64,000 nt of DNA from Pseudoxanthomonas sp. J35 (GTDB lineage: Bacteria > Pseudomonadota > Gammaproteobacteria > Xanthomonadales > Xanthomonadaceae), in the NCBI RefSeq assembly GCF_000513995.1, contig NZ_AZVB01000001.1, positions 62,001 through 126,000 on the forward strand, in the 5' to 3' direction. Shown piece by piece: positions 11,145 through 19,934 of the stretch. The notes under the pieces were generated by a model. That model saw only the letters and a program-made list of their open reading frames with translations, did not search any database and was not told the origin of the DNA. The position numbers and the translations under genes are program-made. The first letter of the stretch is position 1; each line of letters starts with the position of its first letter.

Positions 11145-12083
11145 TTACTTCAGCTTGATCTCGCGCAGGCGTTCCTCGAGGTAGCCCTGGGCGGTGATCG
11201 GCTCCGGATAGCGGCTCGGGTTATCCGGGGTGATGCACGACGGCAGCACGTCGATCAGGAAGTCGGGGTTCGGGTGCAGGAAGAACGGCACCGAGTAGCG
11301 CGGCTGGCGGGCCAGCTCGCCCGGGGGGTTGACCACGCGGTGGATGGTCGACGGGTACACGTGGTTGGTCAGGCGCTGCAGCATGTCGCCGATGTTGACC
11401 ACGATGGTGTCCTCGTCGGCGGTGAACGGCACCCACTCGCCCTCGTGCGAACGCACCTCCAGGCCGGCGGCGCTGGCGCCGACCAGCAGGGTGATCAGGT
11501 TGATGTCGCCGTGCGCGCCGGCGCGGACGTTGGGGATGTCGTCGGCGGTGATCGGCGGGTAGTGGATCGGGCGCAGGATCGAGTTGCCGAAGTTGGTCTT
11601 GTCGGCGAAGTAGTCCTCCGGCAGGCCGATGTGCAGGGCCAGCGCCGCCAGCACGCGCGAACCGAGCGCGTCGAGCTTCTGGTACAGGCCGTAGCCGTAC
11701 TCGCGGAATTCCGGCACTTCCTCCGGCCACAGGTTCGGCGGCATCACCTCGCGGTACTTCGAGTCGTCCGGGATCTCGCGGCCGATGTGCCAGAACTCCT
11801 TCAGGTCGAAGTGCTTGGAGTCCTTGGCGGTCTCCACGCCGAACGGGGTGTAGCCGCGCGCGCCGCCGCCGCCGGGCACGTGGTACTTCCTCTTCGTCTC
11901 CTCCGGCAGGGCGAAGAAGCGCTTGAACGCGTCGTAGGCCTTGTCGATGTAGTCCTGCGGGATGCCGTGGTTGCGGATGCCCGCGAAGCCCCATTCGCGG
12001 TAGGCCGCGCCGAGGTCGGCGACGAACCCTTCGCGGTCGGTCTCGAAGCGGGTGATGTCGAGGGTGGGAATGCGTGCTGCCAT
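11145..12083 (-). CDS. isopenicillin-N-synthase-like 2-oxoglutarate/Fe(II) dioxygenase
   Basis: 312 residues. The N-terminal DIOX_N part shows the typical WGFAGIRNHGIPQ followed by the RFFALPEETKRKYHVPG helix region. The double-stranded beta-helix domain has the iron ligands as AHGDIN (His-x-Asp) and the distal His of STIHRVVNPP; RYSVPFF supplies the Arg/Ser pair that binds the 2-oxoglutarate carboxylate. All key residues are there, so it should be active. The substrate cannot be told from sequence. It stands between glmM and tpiA with a 10-bp-stem hairpin (12111-12140) upstream, so it may be transcribed separately. Confidence 0.88.
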   Translation of the reverse strand: MAARIPTLDITRFETDREGFVADLGAAYREWGFAGIRNHGIPQDYIDKAYDAFKRFFALPEETKRKYHVPGGGGARGYTPFGVETAKDSKHFDLKEFWHIGREIPDDSKYREVMPPNLWPEEVPEFREYGYGLYQKLDALGSRVLAALALHIGLPEDYFADKTNFGNSILRPIHYPPITADDIPNVRAGAHGDINLITLLVGASAAGLEVRSHEGEWVPFTADEDTIVVNIGDMLQRLTNHVYPSTIHRVVNPPGELARQPRYSVPFFLHPNPDFLIDVLPSCITPDNPSRYPEPITAQGYLEERLREIKLK

Positions 12084-12167
12084 GGGGTTCTGCTCCGGGT
12101 ATTTCGGCTTGCGTGGCGGGCGGCGTGGTTCCCGCCACGCCGTGCGCCGGTGTTCTTGGAAACGGGC

Positions 12168-13523
12168 TCAGGCCGCGGCGTGGCGGACGGCGTCGGCCAG
12201 GCGCTCGAGGGTGTCGTGCATGAGCGCGGCGTCGTCGGCCTCGACCGTGACCCGCACCACCGGCTCGGTGCCGGACGGGCGCAGGAACGCGCGCCCCCTG
12301 CCCTGCACGGCGGCCTGCGCGCCCTGCAGCGCGGCGCGCACGCTGTCGGCGTCGACCACGGCCTTGGCCGAGGCCCCGTCCAGGCGCACGTTGACGGTCT
12401 TCTGCGGGAGCATCTGCAGGCCCTGCACGGCTTCGCGCAGGCTGCGCCCGGTACGCCGCAGCACGTCCAGCACCTGCAGCGCGCTGACGATGGCGTCGCC
12501 GGTGGTGGCGCGGTCCAGGCACAGCAGGTGGCCGGAGGCCTCGCCGCCGAGCACGCCGCCGCCCTCGACCAGGGCCTGGTGCACGTAGCGGTCGCCGACC
12601 TTGGCCCGCTGGAACGGGATGCCGGCCTCGGCCAGCGCCTTTTCCAGGCCGTAGTTGGTCATCAGCGTGCCGACCACCGGCCCGCGCAGGCGGCCGCTGG
12701 CCTGCCAGTCGCGGGCCAGCACGTAGAGCAGGCCGTCGCCGTCGACCGGCACGCCATGCCCGTCGACCATCAGCACGCGGTCGCCGTCGCCATCGAAGGC
12801 GATGCCCAGGTCGGCGCCGACCTCGCGCACCTTCGCGGCCAGGTTGTCGGTGTGCATCGAGCCGACGCCGGCGTTGATGTTCAGCCCGTCCGGCGCGGCG
12901 CCGATGGCCACCACCTCGGCGCCCAGCTCGCGGAACAGCAGCGGGGCGATGTGGTAGTTGGCGCCGTGCGCGCAGTCCAGGACCAGCTTCATGCCGCGCA
13001 GGTCGAAGCCGCGCGGGACGGTGTACTTGCAGAACTCGATGTAGCGGCCGACCGCGTCGCGGGCGCGCACGGCCTTGCCCAGCTGGCCGGATTCGACCGT
13101 GGCGAACTCGCCTTCCAGCGCCGCCTCGATCGCCAGCTCGGTGGCGTCGTCGAGCTTCTCGCCTTCGGCGGAGAAGAACTTGATGCCGTTGTCGTGGTGC
13201 GGGTTGTGCGAGGCGCTGATCACGATGCCGGCGTCCGCACCCAGGGTGCGGGTGAGGAACGCCACCGCCGGGGTCGGCATCGGCCCCAGCAGCTGCACGT
13301 CGGTCCCGGCGGCGACCAGCCCGGCTTCCAGCGCCGCCTCGAACATGTAGCCGGAGATGCGGGTGTCCTTGCCGATCACCACCGAGCGCCGGCCCGGCTT
13401 CTGCCCGGCCAGGACCCGGCCCAGGGCGTTGCCCAGGCGCAGCACGAAGTCGGCCGAGATCGGCCCCTGCCCGACCCGCCCGCGGATGCCGTCGGTGCCG
13501 AACCAGCGCCGGGCTGCAGTCAT
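12168..13523 (-). CDS. glmM: phosphoglucosamine mutase
   Basis: Converts glucosamine 6-phosphate to glucosamine 1-phosphate for UDP-GlcNAc. The 451-residue protein has the phosphoserine loop [16 protein letters not shown], the metal loop DGDGDR, the sugar loop GGEASGH and the C-terminal phosphate-binding [11 protein letters not shown]. The start at 13523 ([15 protein letters not shown]) overlaps the accD stop by four bases (ATGA). The SAS form of the loop is the one expected for GlmM rather than a phosphomannomutase. Confidence 0.96.
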   Translation of the reverse strand: MTAARRWFGTDGIRGRVGQGPISADFVLRLGNALGRVLAGQKPGRRSVVIGKDTRISGYMFEAALEAGLVAAGTDVQLLGPMPTPAVAFLTRTLGADAGIVISASHNPHHDNGIKFFSAEGEKLDDATELAIEAALEGEFATVESGQLGKAVRARDAVGRYIEFCKYTVPRGFDLRGMKLVLDCAHGANYHIAPLLFRELGAEVVAIGAAPDGLNINAGVGSMHTDNLAAKVREVGADLGIAFDGDGDRVLMVDGHGVPVDGDGLLYVLARDWQASGRLRGPVVGTLMTNYGLEKALAEAGIPFQRAKVGDRYVHQALVEGGGVLGGEASGHLLCLDRATTGDAIVSALQVLDVLRRTGRSLREAVQGLQMLPQKTVNVRLDGASAKAVVDADSVRAALQGAQAAVQGRGRAFLRPSGTEPVVRVTVEADDAALMHDTLERLADAVRHAAA

Positions 13524-14413
13524 GCCGCCTCCACCGCGTCGCCGTCCTTCGCCGGCGGCTGGCGCATCATCAGCGCCAGCAGGTCGGCCAGGCGGTCGCG
13601 CAGCTGGCGGCGGTCGCAGATCTGGTCGATGGCGCCGTGCTCGAGCAGGAACTCCGAGCGCTGGAAGCCCTCGGGCAGCTTCTCGCGCACGGTCTGCTCG
13701 ATCACGCGCGGACCGGCGAAACCGATCAGCGCCTCCGGCTCGGCGATGTTGAGGTCGCCCAGCATCGCGAAGGAGGCCGACACGCCGCCGGTGGTCGGGT
13801 GCGTCAGCACCGAGATGTACGGCAGCCCGGCCGCGCGCAGCCGGCCCAGCGCCGCGGAGGTCTTGGCCATCTGCATCAGCGAGAACAGGCTTTCCTGCAT
13901 GCGCGCGCCGCCACTGGCGGAGAAGTTCACGAACGGGCAGCCGATCTCCAGCGCGCGCTCGGCGGCCAGGGTGAACTTCTCGCCCACCACCGAGCCCATC
14001 GAGCCGCCCATGTAGGCGAAGTCGAAGGAGCTGGCGACCAGCGGACGGCCCTTCAGCCGGCCTTCCATCGCCACCAGCGCGTCGTACTCGCCGGTGGCCT
14101 TCTGGGTGGCCTTGATCCGGTCGGAATAGCGCTTGGAATCCTTGAAGCGCAGCACGTCGGTCGGCGCCAGGGTGGCGGCGATCTCGGTGGTGCTGCCCGG
14201 GTCGAACAGCGAGGCCAGGCGGGCGCGGGCGCGGATCGGCATGTGGAAGTCGCACTTCGGGCAGACCTCCAGGTTTTCCTCCAGCTCCGGGCGGTACAGG
14301 ACCGCGCCGCAGCGGTCGCATTTCTCCCACAGGCCCTCGGGGACGCTGCGCTTGCGGTTGGCGGCGTTGTCGGTGCGGATGCCGGAGGGCATCAGTTTGC
14401 TGAGCCAGCTCAT
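13520..14413 (-). CDS. accD: acetyl-CoA carboxylase carboxyltransferase subunit beta
   Basis: Forms malonyl-CoA together with AccA, the committed step of fatty acid synthesis. In the 297-residue product the N-terminal zinc ribbon uses Cys32, Cys35, Cys51 and Cys54. The crotonase-like domain has [20 protein letters not shown] and the [17 protein letters not shown] loop. The last 20 residues are a variable tail. It is coupled to glmM by overlap. Confidence 0.96.
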   Translation of the reverse strand: MSWLSKLMPSGIRTDNAANRKRSVPEGLWEKCDRCGAVLYRPELEENLEVCPKCDFHMPIRARARLASLFDPGSTTEIAATLAPTDVLRFKDSKRYSDRIKATQKATGEYDALVAMEGRLKGRPLVASSFDFAYMGGSMGSVVGEKFTLAAERALEIGCPFVNFSASGGARMQESLFSLMQMAKTSAALGRLRAAGLPYISVLTHPTTGGVSASFAMLGDLNIAEPEALIGFAGPRVIEQTVREKLPEGFQRSEFLLEHGAIDQICDRRQLRDRLADLLALMMRQPPAKDGDAVEAA

Positions 14414-14564
14414 TCGGGAAGGTCGGTTCCGTTCAGGGGCCAGGCGGCCGGAAAAGGTCGACAGTCTAGCTCAGCGCCCTGCCCGGCCGCGCCGCGCCCA
14501 CTTTTCCGTACCAGCACGTATGGTAGGCTCTCCTGCCCCCGTTGAATCCTGCCCGTCCAAGCAG

Positions 14565-15044
14565 ATGAAGCCTTCCGTCCTGCGCCACGGCATGAACCTG
14601 TGGCCGCCGTTCCTGTTTGCCGGCATTCATGTGGCGGACATCGCCCCGGACTGGAGCCATGCCCGGGTCGAGCTGCGCATGCGCCCGTGGAACCGCAACT
14701 ACGTCGGCACCCACTTCGGCGGCAGCCTGTTCTCGATGAGCGACCCGTTCTGGATGCTGCTGCTGATGCAGCAGCTGGGCCGCGACTACTACGTCTGGGA
14801 CCAGAGCGGCTCGATCGACTTCCTCAAGCCCGGCCGCGGCACGGTCTGGACCCGCTTCGACGTCGGCCCGGACACCCTGGCCGAGGTCCGCGCCGCCACC
14901 GCCGGCGGCGCCAAGTACCTGCACTGGTTCGAGAACGAGATCTTCGACGCCGCCGGCGACGTGGTCGCGCGGGTGCGCAAGCAGGTCTACGTGCGGCGCA
15001 AGCCGGACCGCCGCCCTGCTCAGGGCGAGGGCGCGGCCGGCTGA
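14565..15044 (+). CDS. DUF4442 hotdog-fold protein, putative acyl-CoA thioesterase
   Basis: 159 residues in a hotdog-like pattern: a central helix beginning NYVGTHFGGSLFSMSDPFWM followed by strands ending KQVYVRRKPD. The NxxGTHFGG segment resembles the DUF4442 family related to acyl-CoA thioesterases; no activity can be assigned. ATG at 14565 is chosen for its conserved-looking first residues MKPSVLRHGMN. It is divergent from accD (151 bp between them), and its last 25 bases overlap the end of the next gene tail to tail. Confidence 0.8.
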   Translation: MKPSVLRHGMNLWPPFLFAGIHVADIAPDWSHARVELRMRPWNRNYVGTHFGGSLFSMSDPFWMLLLMQQLGRDYYVWDQSGSIDFLKPGRGTVWTRFDVGPDTLAEVRAATAGGAKYLHWFENEIFDAAGDVVARVRKQVYVRRKPDRRPAQGEGAAG

Positions 15045-16384
15045 AGCCGGCTGGCCGGCAGCGGCACCGGCCAGGTGCCGTTGGCGCCGGCCCCCTTCGC
15101 CCAGAACACTTCCGTGCCGAGCGTGCCGGCTTCCGGGTCCAGCTGGAACGGGCGCGCCGGGCTGCGAAGCGCCACCGGCACCCGCTCCAGCGCCGCCGCG
15201 TCGATCGGCCCGTCCTGGTCGCGCAGCCACAGCAGAGCGGCCACGGTGCGCAGCCGGGCGTCGGCGTCCTGCATGCGCATGCCGTAGTCGGCGTAGGCCG
15301 GCGACGCGATGTCGGCCAGGACACAGCCGATCGCGTTGGACAGGCAGCGGAACGAGCGGTGCGAGCGATTCGCCGGCGGCGCGCGCAGCAGCTGGTCCTG
15401 CGCCAGCTGCCCGCGCGCCTCCTCGCCGCAGTACCAGGCGAAGGTCGGCGCCATCCGCGCGGCGGTACGTTCCGGATCGAACAGCAGCCGCAGCGCCCAC
15501 GCCGGGACCTCGCGCTCCACCGCGCTGGCGGCGACTTCGGCGTTGATCTGGGTGCGCAGGCCGCCGGCCACGAAGCGGCCCTCGCTGAGCATGGTCCGGC
15601 ACACGCCCTGCTCCAGCGCGACCGGCCGCCCGAAGGCCTGCCGGCACTGCTCCGGCAGCGCATGTTCGCGCGGCAGTTCGGCCAGCATCTGCGCCAGCAG
15701 CTGCGCGTTGCCCTGGACCATGGCCGCGCCGATCATGCTGCCGATCAGCGAGTCGCCGCTTTCGATGAGCTGGCGGCCCATGGCCACGTCGCGGCAGGCA
15801 TCGGCCAGCGCCAGGTCGGCCTGCCCTTCGGCGAAACGCCAGGCGGTGCGCGTCATCAGCCGGGTGAGGACCTGGAAGCCCGGCAAGGGCATGTCCAGTC
15901 GCGGCGGAAAGGGATTGGGGAAGCCGTCGTACCCGTGCAGGGCCCCGGCGCGTTCGAGGGCGCGGGCGTTGCGCTCGAGCAGGCCGGCGTAGGCATCACG
16001 GGCCCCGCGGACCTGCTCCAGGCAGTCGGCACTGCGCAGGTTGCACCAGGCCGGGTCGCCGTCGCGCGCCACGACCAGCGACGGCCGCTCCTGCAGCAGG
16101 CTGCTCCAGTCGCTGCTGCCATCGCGGCCCAGCGGGGTAGCCTTGAAGCGGCGCACTTCCTCGGCCACCAGGCTGGCCTGCCCGGCCTCGGGGATGTCGT
16201 GGGACGCGGTGTACAGCGCCGCGAAACCGTCCCGCTCCGGCGGCGCCGGCGGTTCGTCCAGCAGGGCCAGCGCCTCGCGCTCGGCCGCCAAGGCCCCCAG
16301 GACCCGCGACAGCACGTACGCCCCGACCACGCACAGCACCAGCACCACGGCTGCGCCGAGCAGCCACTTCAGGAAACGGAGCAT
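15020..16384 (-). CDS. unknown protein with N-terminal membrane anchor
   Basis: 454 residues that I do not recognise. Residues 5-30 form one strongly hydrophobic helix (FLKWLLGAAVVLVLCVVGAY); the rest is soluble, mostly helical, with scattered cysteines (WCNLRSADC, EQCRQ, WYCGEE, FRCLSNAIGC), which would suit disulfides if the protein lies in the periplasm. Similar proteins of this length occur in xanthomonads without a function, to my memory. The 3' end overlaps the DUF4442 gene by 25 bp. ATG at 16384 is the first in frame. Confidence 0.75.
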   Translation of the reverse strand: MLRFLKWLLGAAVVLVLCVVGAYVLSRVLGALAAEREALALLDEPPAPPERDGFAALYTASHDIPEAGQASLVAEEVRRFKATPLGRDGSSDWSSLLQERPSLVVARDGDPAWCNLRSADCLEQVRGARDAYAGLLERNARALERAGALHGYDGFPNPFPPRLDMPLPGFQVLTRLMTRTAWRFAEGQADLALADACRDVAMGRQLIESGDSLIGSMIGAAMVQGNAQLLAQMLAELPREHALPEQCRQAFGRPVALEQGVCRTMLSEGRFVAGGLRTQINAEVAASAVEREVPAWALRLLFDPERTAARMAPTFAWYCGEEARGQLAQDQLLRAPPANRSHRSFRCLSNAIGCVLADIASPAYADYGMRMQDADARLRTVAALLWLRDQDGPIDAAALERVPVALRSPARPFQLDPEAGTLGTEVFWAKGAGANGTWPVPLPASRLQPAAPSP

Positions 16385-16449
16385 GCATCCCCCAGTCGGC
16401 CCCCCTTGCCGGCCGGCAGCATAACAGCCGCCGGCGCTACAATCCCGGC

Positions 16450-17124
16450 ATGTCCCCCGACCCCTCCGCGCCGCAGCGCGCCTCGCTGCAACGCCTGTTC
16501 CTCACCGGCCTGCTGACCCTGCTGCCGATCTGGCTGACCTGGGTCGTGATCAAGTTCGTGTTCGTGCTGCTGTCGAGCATCAGCGCGCCGTGGGTGGTGC
16601 CGCTGTCCGAACGCATCGCCGAGTCGTTCCCCGCCTACGCCCACTGGGGCAAGGCGCTGTGGGTGCAGAACACGATCGCCATGCTGGCGACGGTGCTGGT
16701 CATCCTCGGCGTGGGCATGCTGGCCCGGCGCGTGATCGGCCAGCACCTGCTGCGCTGGTTCGAGGCCCTGATCGCCCGCGTGCCGCTGGCCAACACCATC
16801 TACACCAGCTCCCGCAAGCTGCTGGACATCCTGCAGACCAAGCCCGGCAGCACCCAGCGCGTGGTCCTGATCGACTTCCCGCACCGGGAGATGAAGTCCA
16901 TCGGCCTGGTCACCCGCGTGCTGAAGGAGGAAGGCAGCGGCCGCGAGCTGGCGGCGGTGTACGTGCCGACCACGCCCAATCCCACCTCCGGTTACCTCGA
17001 GGTGGTGCCCGTGGAGCTGCTGACCCCGACCGACTGGACCGTCGACCAGGCCATGGGCTTCATCATTTCCGGCGGCGCGGTCGCCCCGGAGAGCATGCCC
17101 TTCACCCGCGCGGGCGAGCGGTAG
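16450..17124 (+). CDS. DUF502 family membrane protein
   Basis: 224 residues. Two membrane helices in the first 100 residues (FLTGLLTLLPIWLTWVVIKF and TIAMLATVLVILGVGML) are followed by the DUF502 signature around PLANTIYTSSRKLLD and the soluble part FVYVPTTPNP-like AVYVPTTPNPTSGYLEVVP. The family has no established biochemical function. A TACAAT box ends six bases before the ATG, so the transcript may start at or near the start codon. The stop codon TAG lies inside a GTAG palindromic repeat. Confidence 0.85.
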   Translation: MSPDPSAPQRASLQRLFLTGLLTLLPIWLTWVVIKFVFVLLSSISAPWVVPLSERIAESFPAYAHWGKALWVQNTIAMLATVLVILGVGMLARRVIGQHLLRWFEALIARVPLANTIYTSSRKLLDILQTKPGSTQRVVLIDFPHREMKSIGLVTRVLKEEGSGRELAAVYVPTTPNPTSGYLEVVPVELLTPTDWTVDQAMGFIISGGAVAPESMPFTRAGER

Positions 17125-17144
17125 AGCGGGGCTCGCCCCGCTGC
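17121..17144 (+). repeat. GTAG-type palindromic repeat (SMAG-like REP)
   Basis: GTAG followed by an AGCGGGGC/GCCCCGCT hairpin. The same unit recurs near 32.9-33.1 kb and 42.4 kb. Here its GTAG provides the stop codon of the DUF502 gene, and it ends seven bases before the yhhQ start. Confidence 0.8.
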
Positions 17145-17151
17145 CCCGGCC

Positions 17152-17967
17152 ATGAAGCCCACAGCCGACCCCGTGCAGGAGGCCGCGTCCACCACGCCCG
17201 CCGCGCGCCTGCTCGACGATCGCGCGGTACGGCTGTACATCGGCCTGGGCGCCTTCTTCTGCGTCAACGCGGTGCTGGCCGAGTTCATCGGGGTCAAGAT
17301 CTTCGCCCTGGAGGACAGCCTCGGCATCGCGCCGCTGGAATGGAACCTGTTCGGCCAGACCGGGTCGCTGAACTTCACCGCCGGCACGCTGCTGTGGCCG
17401 GTGGTGTTCATCATGACCGACACCATCAACGAGTTCTTCGGCCGCCGCGGGGTGAAGTTCATCTCCTGGCTGGCGGTGGGGCTGATCGTGTACGGCTTCC
17501 TGTTCGCCTTCGCCGCGATCGAGCTGGCCCCGGCCGGCTGGTGGCGCGACGCCGCGGTGGCGCAGGGCGTGCCGGACTACCAGGCCGCGTTCGCGGTGGT
17601 GTTCGGCCAGGGTCTGTGGACCATCACCGGTTCGATGGTGGCCTTCCTGGTCGGCCAGCTGATCGACGTGGCGGTGTTCCACCGCATCCGCCGCGCCACA
17701 GGCGAGCGCTGGGTGTGGCTGCGCGCCACCGGTTCCACCGCGGTCTCGCAGCTGGTCGACAGCTTCGTGGTGATCTGGATCGCCTTCGTGCTCGGCCCGC
17801 AGAAGTGGCCGGTGTCGCTGTTCCTGGCGGTGAGCACGCTCAACTACGCGTGGAAGATGCTGGCGGCGATCGCGCTGATCCCGCTGCTGTACCTGATGCG
17901 CCACCTGATCACCGCCTACCTGGGCGCCGGGCGCGCACGCGAGCTGCGCCAGCAGGCCGCAAGCTGA
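17152..17967 (+). CDS. yhhQ: queuosine precursor transporter, YhhQ/VUT family
   Basis: 271 residues with about six membrane helices. The family pattern is clear: NAVLAEFIGVKIF near the start, FIMTDTINEFFGRRGVKFIS, GSMVAFLVGQLIDVAVFHRI and TAVSQLVDSFVVIWIAF. Members import queuosine precursors such as preQ0 and preQ1. The window also codes for Tgt and QueA, which use preQ1, so the role fits. The first 20 residues are polar and variable. It starts 27 bp after the DUF502 gene, on the same strand. Confidence 0.9.
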   Translation: MKPTADPVQEAASTTPAARLLDDRAVRLYIGLGAFFCVNAVLAEFIGVKIFALEDSLGIAPLEWNLFGQTGSLNFTAGTLLWPVVFIMTDTINEFFGRRGVKFISWLAVGLIVYGFLFAFAAIELAPAGWWRDAAVAQGVPDYQAAFAVVFGQGLWTITGSMVAFLVGQLIDVAVFHRIRRATGERWVWLRATGSTAVSQLVDSFVVIWIAFVLGPQKWPVSLFLAVSTLNYAWKMLAAIALIPLLYLMRHLITAYLGAGRARELRQQAAS

Positions 17968-18048
17968 CCGGCAGGTGAGCGGGCGCGCTGGCCTGCGCCG
18001 GCGCGATGCGGCACTCTGCCGGGCTTCGCGTTGCAACGGAAGCCCTGC

Positions 18049-19890
18049 ATGACCCCGTCCCGCGCCTTCTGCCTCGCCCTGCCCGTCGCCCTGGCCCTGC
18101 TGGCCCCGGCGCAGGCCGATGCGGCGAAAAAGAAGAAGGCGTCACGCCCGGCCGCCACCCAGGCCGCGCCCGCGAAGACCGAGGACAAGGCCGCGAAGCT
18201 GCAGCGCCTGTACCAGGGCTACTGGGAGGAATCGCTGAAGCTGAACCCGCTGCAGGCCACCTTCCAGGGCGATCCCCGCGGCAACCACCAGCTGCCGAAC
18301 TACCTGTCGCCGGAGTTCCGCCAGCGCAGTCACGAGTTCACCGCATCGTGGCTGGCCAGGGTGGAGGCGGTCGGCGAGGAGGGACTGCAGGGCCAGGACC
18401 TGCTCAGCTACCGCATCTTCGTGCGCAATGCCCGCGACGCGCTGGAAGGCGAGCGCTTCCCCGGCTGGATGCTGCCGCTGAATCCGTTCAACAATCCGGC
18501 CACGCTGGTGGCGATGCTCGGCTCCGGCGCCAGCGTGCAGCCGTTCCGCACGGTGCAGGACTACGACAACTGGCTGGCACGCGCCGGCCAGGTGCCGGCG
18601 CTGTTCCGCCAGGCCATCGCCAACATGGAACAGGGCATGGCCGCCGGCGTGGTGCAGCCGCGGCCGCTGATGGAGAAGGTCCTGCCGCAGCTGGATGCGG
18701 TGATCCGCCCCAGCGCCGAGGAAAGCATCTTCTGGAACCCGGTGCGCAACATGCCCGGCGACTTCAGCGAGGCCGACCGCGCACGCCTGACCGAGGCCTA
18801 CCGGCGCACCATCGAACAGCAGCTGCTGCCGGCCTACCGCATGCTGCGCGGCTTCGTCGCCACCCGCTACCTGCCGGCCACGCGCAGCACCGCCGGCCTC
18901 GGCGCCCTGCCCGACGGCGCGGCCTGGTACGCGTGGAACGCGCGGCAGAGCACCACCACCACGCTGCCGCCGGAGCAGCTGCACCAGGCCGGACTGGACG
19001 AGGTGGCGCGGCTGCAGGCGGAAATCCGCCAGGTGATGAAGGAGGCGAAGTTCCGCGGCAACCTGCAGAAGTTTCTCCGCTACATGCAGGAGGACCGCCG
19101 CTTCGGATTCGCCGATGAGGAGGCGCTGCTCGGCTTCCATCGCGGGCTGCAGGCGAAGGTCATGGCCAGGGTGCCGCAGCAGTTCTCGCTGCTGCCGAAG
19201 GCCGGGCTGGAGATCCGCCCGGTCGAGGCCTACCGCGCGCGTTCGGCCGCCGCCGGTTCCTACCTGCGCCCGGCCGCGCCCGGCGCTCCCGGCGTGTTCT
19301 ACGTCAACACCTCCGACCTGCCCTCGCGCCGGACCTGGAGCGCCGAGGCGCTGTTCCTGCACGAGGCCATCCCTGGCCACCACGTCCAGCTGGCCCTGCA
19401 GCAGGAACTCGAAGGGCTGCCGGCGTTCCGCAGCGCCGGTGGCGAGGCCGCGTTCACCGAGGGCTGGGGCCTGTACGCCGAATCGCTCGGCCGCGACCTG
19501 GGCCTGTACCAGGATCCATGGTCGCGCTTCGGCTACCTGCACGGCGGGTTGTGGCGGACCGCCCGCCTGGTGGTGGACACCGGCATCCACGCCGCGGGCT
19601 GGAGCCGCGAGCAGGCGATCGGTTACCTGGTCGAGAACCTCGGCGCCAGCCGCGCCGAGGCCGAGGCCGAAACCGATCGCGCCATCGCCATGCCCGGCCA
19701 GGCGCTGGCGCACAAGACCGGCGAACTGAAGATCCTGGAACTGCGCCGTCGCGCCGAGGCTGCGCTGGGCCCGCGTTTCGACGTGCGCGAATTCCACGCG
19801 GAAGTGCTGCGCGACGGTTCGGTGCCGCTGGACGTGCTGGAAGCGCGGATCGACGCCTGGATCGCGACACGGCAGGCGCCGGCGGGTTAA
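18049..19890 (+). CDS. DUF885 family protein, putative secreted zinc peptidase
   Basis: 613 residues with a Sec signal peptide (about residues 1-24, ending AQADA). A lysine-rich linker follows (KKKKASRP). The DUF885 domain has the HExxH-like motif HEAIPGHHVQLAL and downstream FTEGWGLYAESLG, which together look like a gluzincin zinc site. The ATG at 18049 has GGAAG six bases upstream; a TTG 18 bases earlier is less likely. The next gene follows after 44 bp in the same direction. Substrate is unknown. Confidence 0.88.
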   Translation: MTPSRAFCLALPVALALLAPAQADAAKKKKASRPAATQAAPAKTEDKAAKLQRLYQGYWEESLKLNPLQATFQGDPRGNHQLPNYLSPEFRQRSHEFTASWLARVEAVGEEGLQGQDLLSYRIFVRNARDALEGERFPGWMLPLNPFNNPATLVAMLGSGASVQPFRTVQDYDNWLARAGQVPALFRQAIANMEQGMAAGVVQPRPLMEKVLPQLDAVIRPSAEESIFWNPVRNMPGDFSEADRARLTEAYRRTIEQQLLPAYRMLRGFVATRYLPATRSTAGLGALPDGAAWYAWNARQSTTTTLPPEQLHQAGLDEVARLQAEIRQVMKEAKFRGNLQKFLRYMQEDRRFGFADEEALLGFHRGLQAKVMARVPQQFSLLPKAGLEIRPVEAYRARSAAAGSYLRPAAPGAPGVFYVNTSDLPSRRTWSAEALFLHEAIPGHHVQLALQQELEGLPAFRSAGGEAAFTEGWGLYAESLGRDLGLYQDPWSRFGYLHGGLWRTARLVVDTGIHAAGWSREQAIGYLVENLGASRAEAEAETDRAIAMPGQALAHKTGELKILELRRRAEAALGPRFDVREFHAEVLRDGSVPLDVLEARIDAWIATRQAPAG

Positions 19891-19934
19891 CCTCGGGCGG
19901 CGACGCCGGAGGGAGTCCGGCCAAGGGGAACCGC

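Noticed and set aside
11274..14015. Open frame of about 900 codons antisense to the oxygenase, glmM and accD.
   Set aside because: It spans three recognisable genes on the other strand and shows low-complexity composition only.
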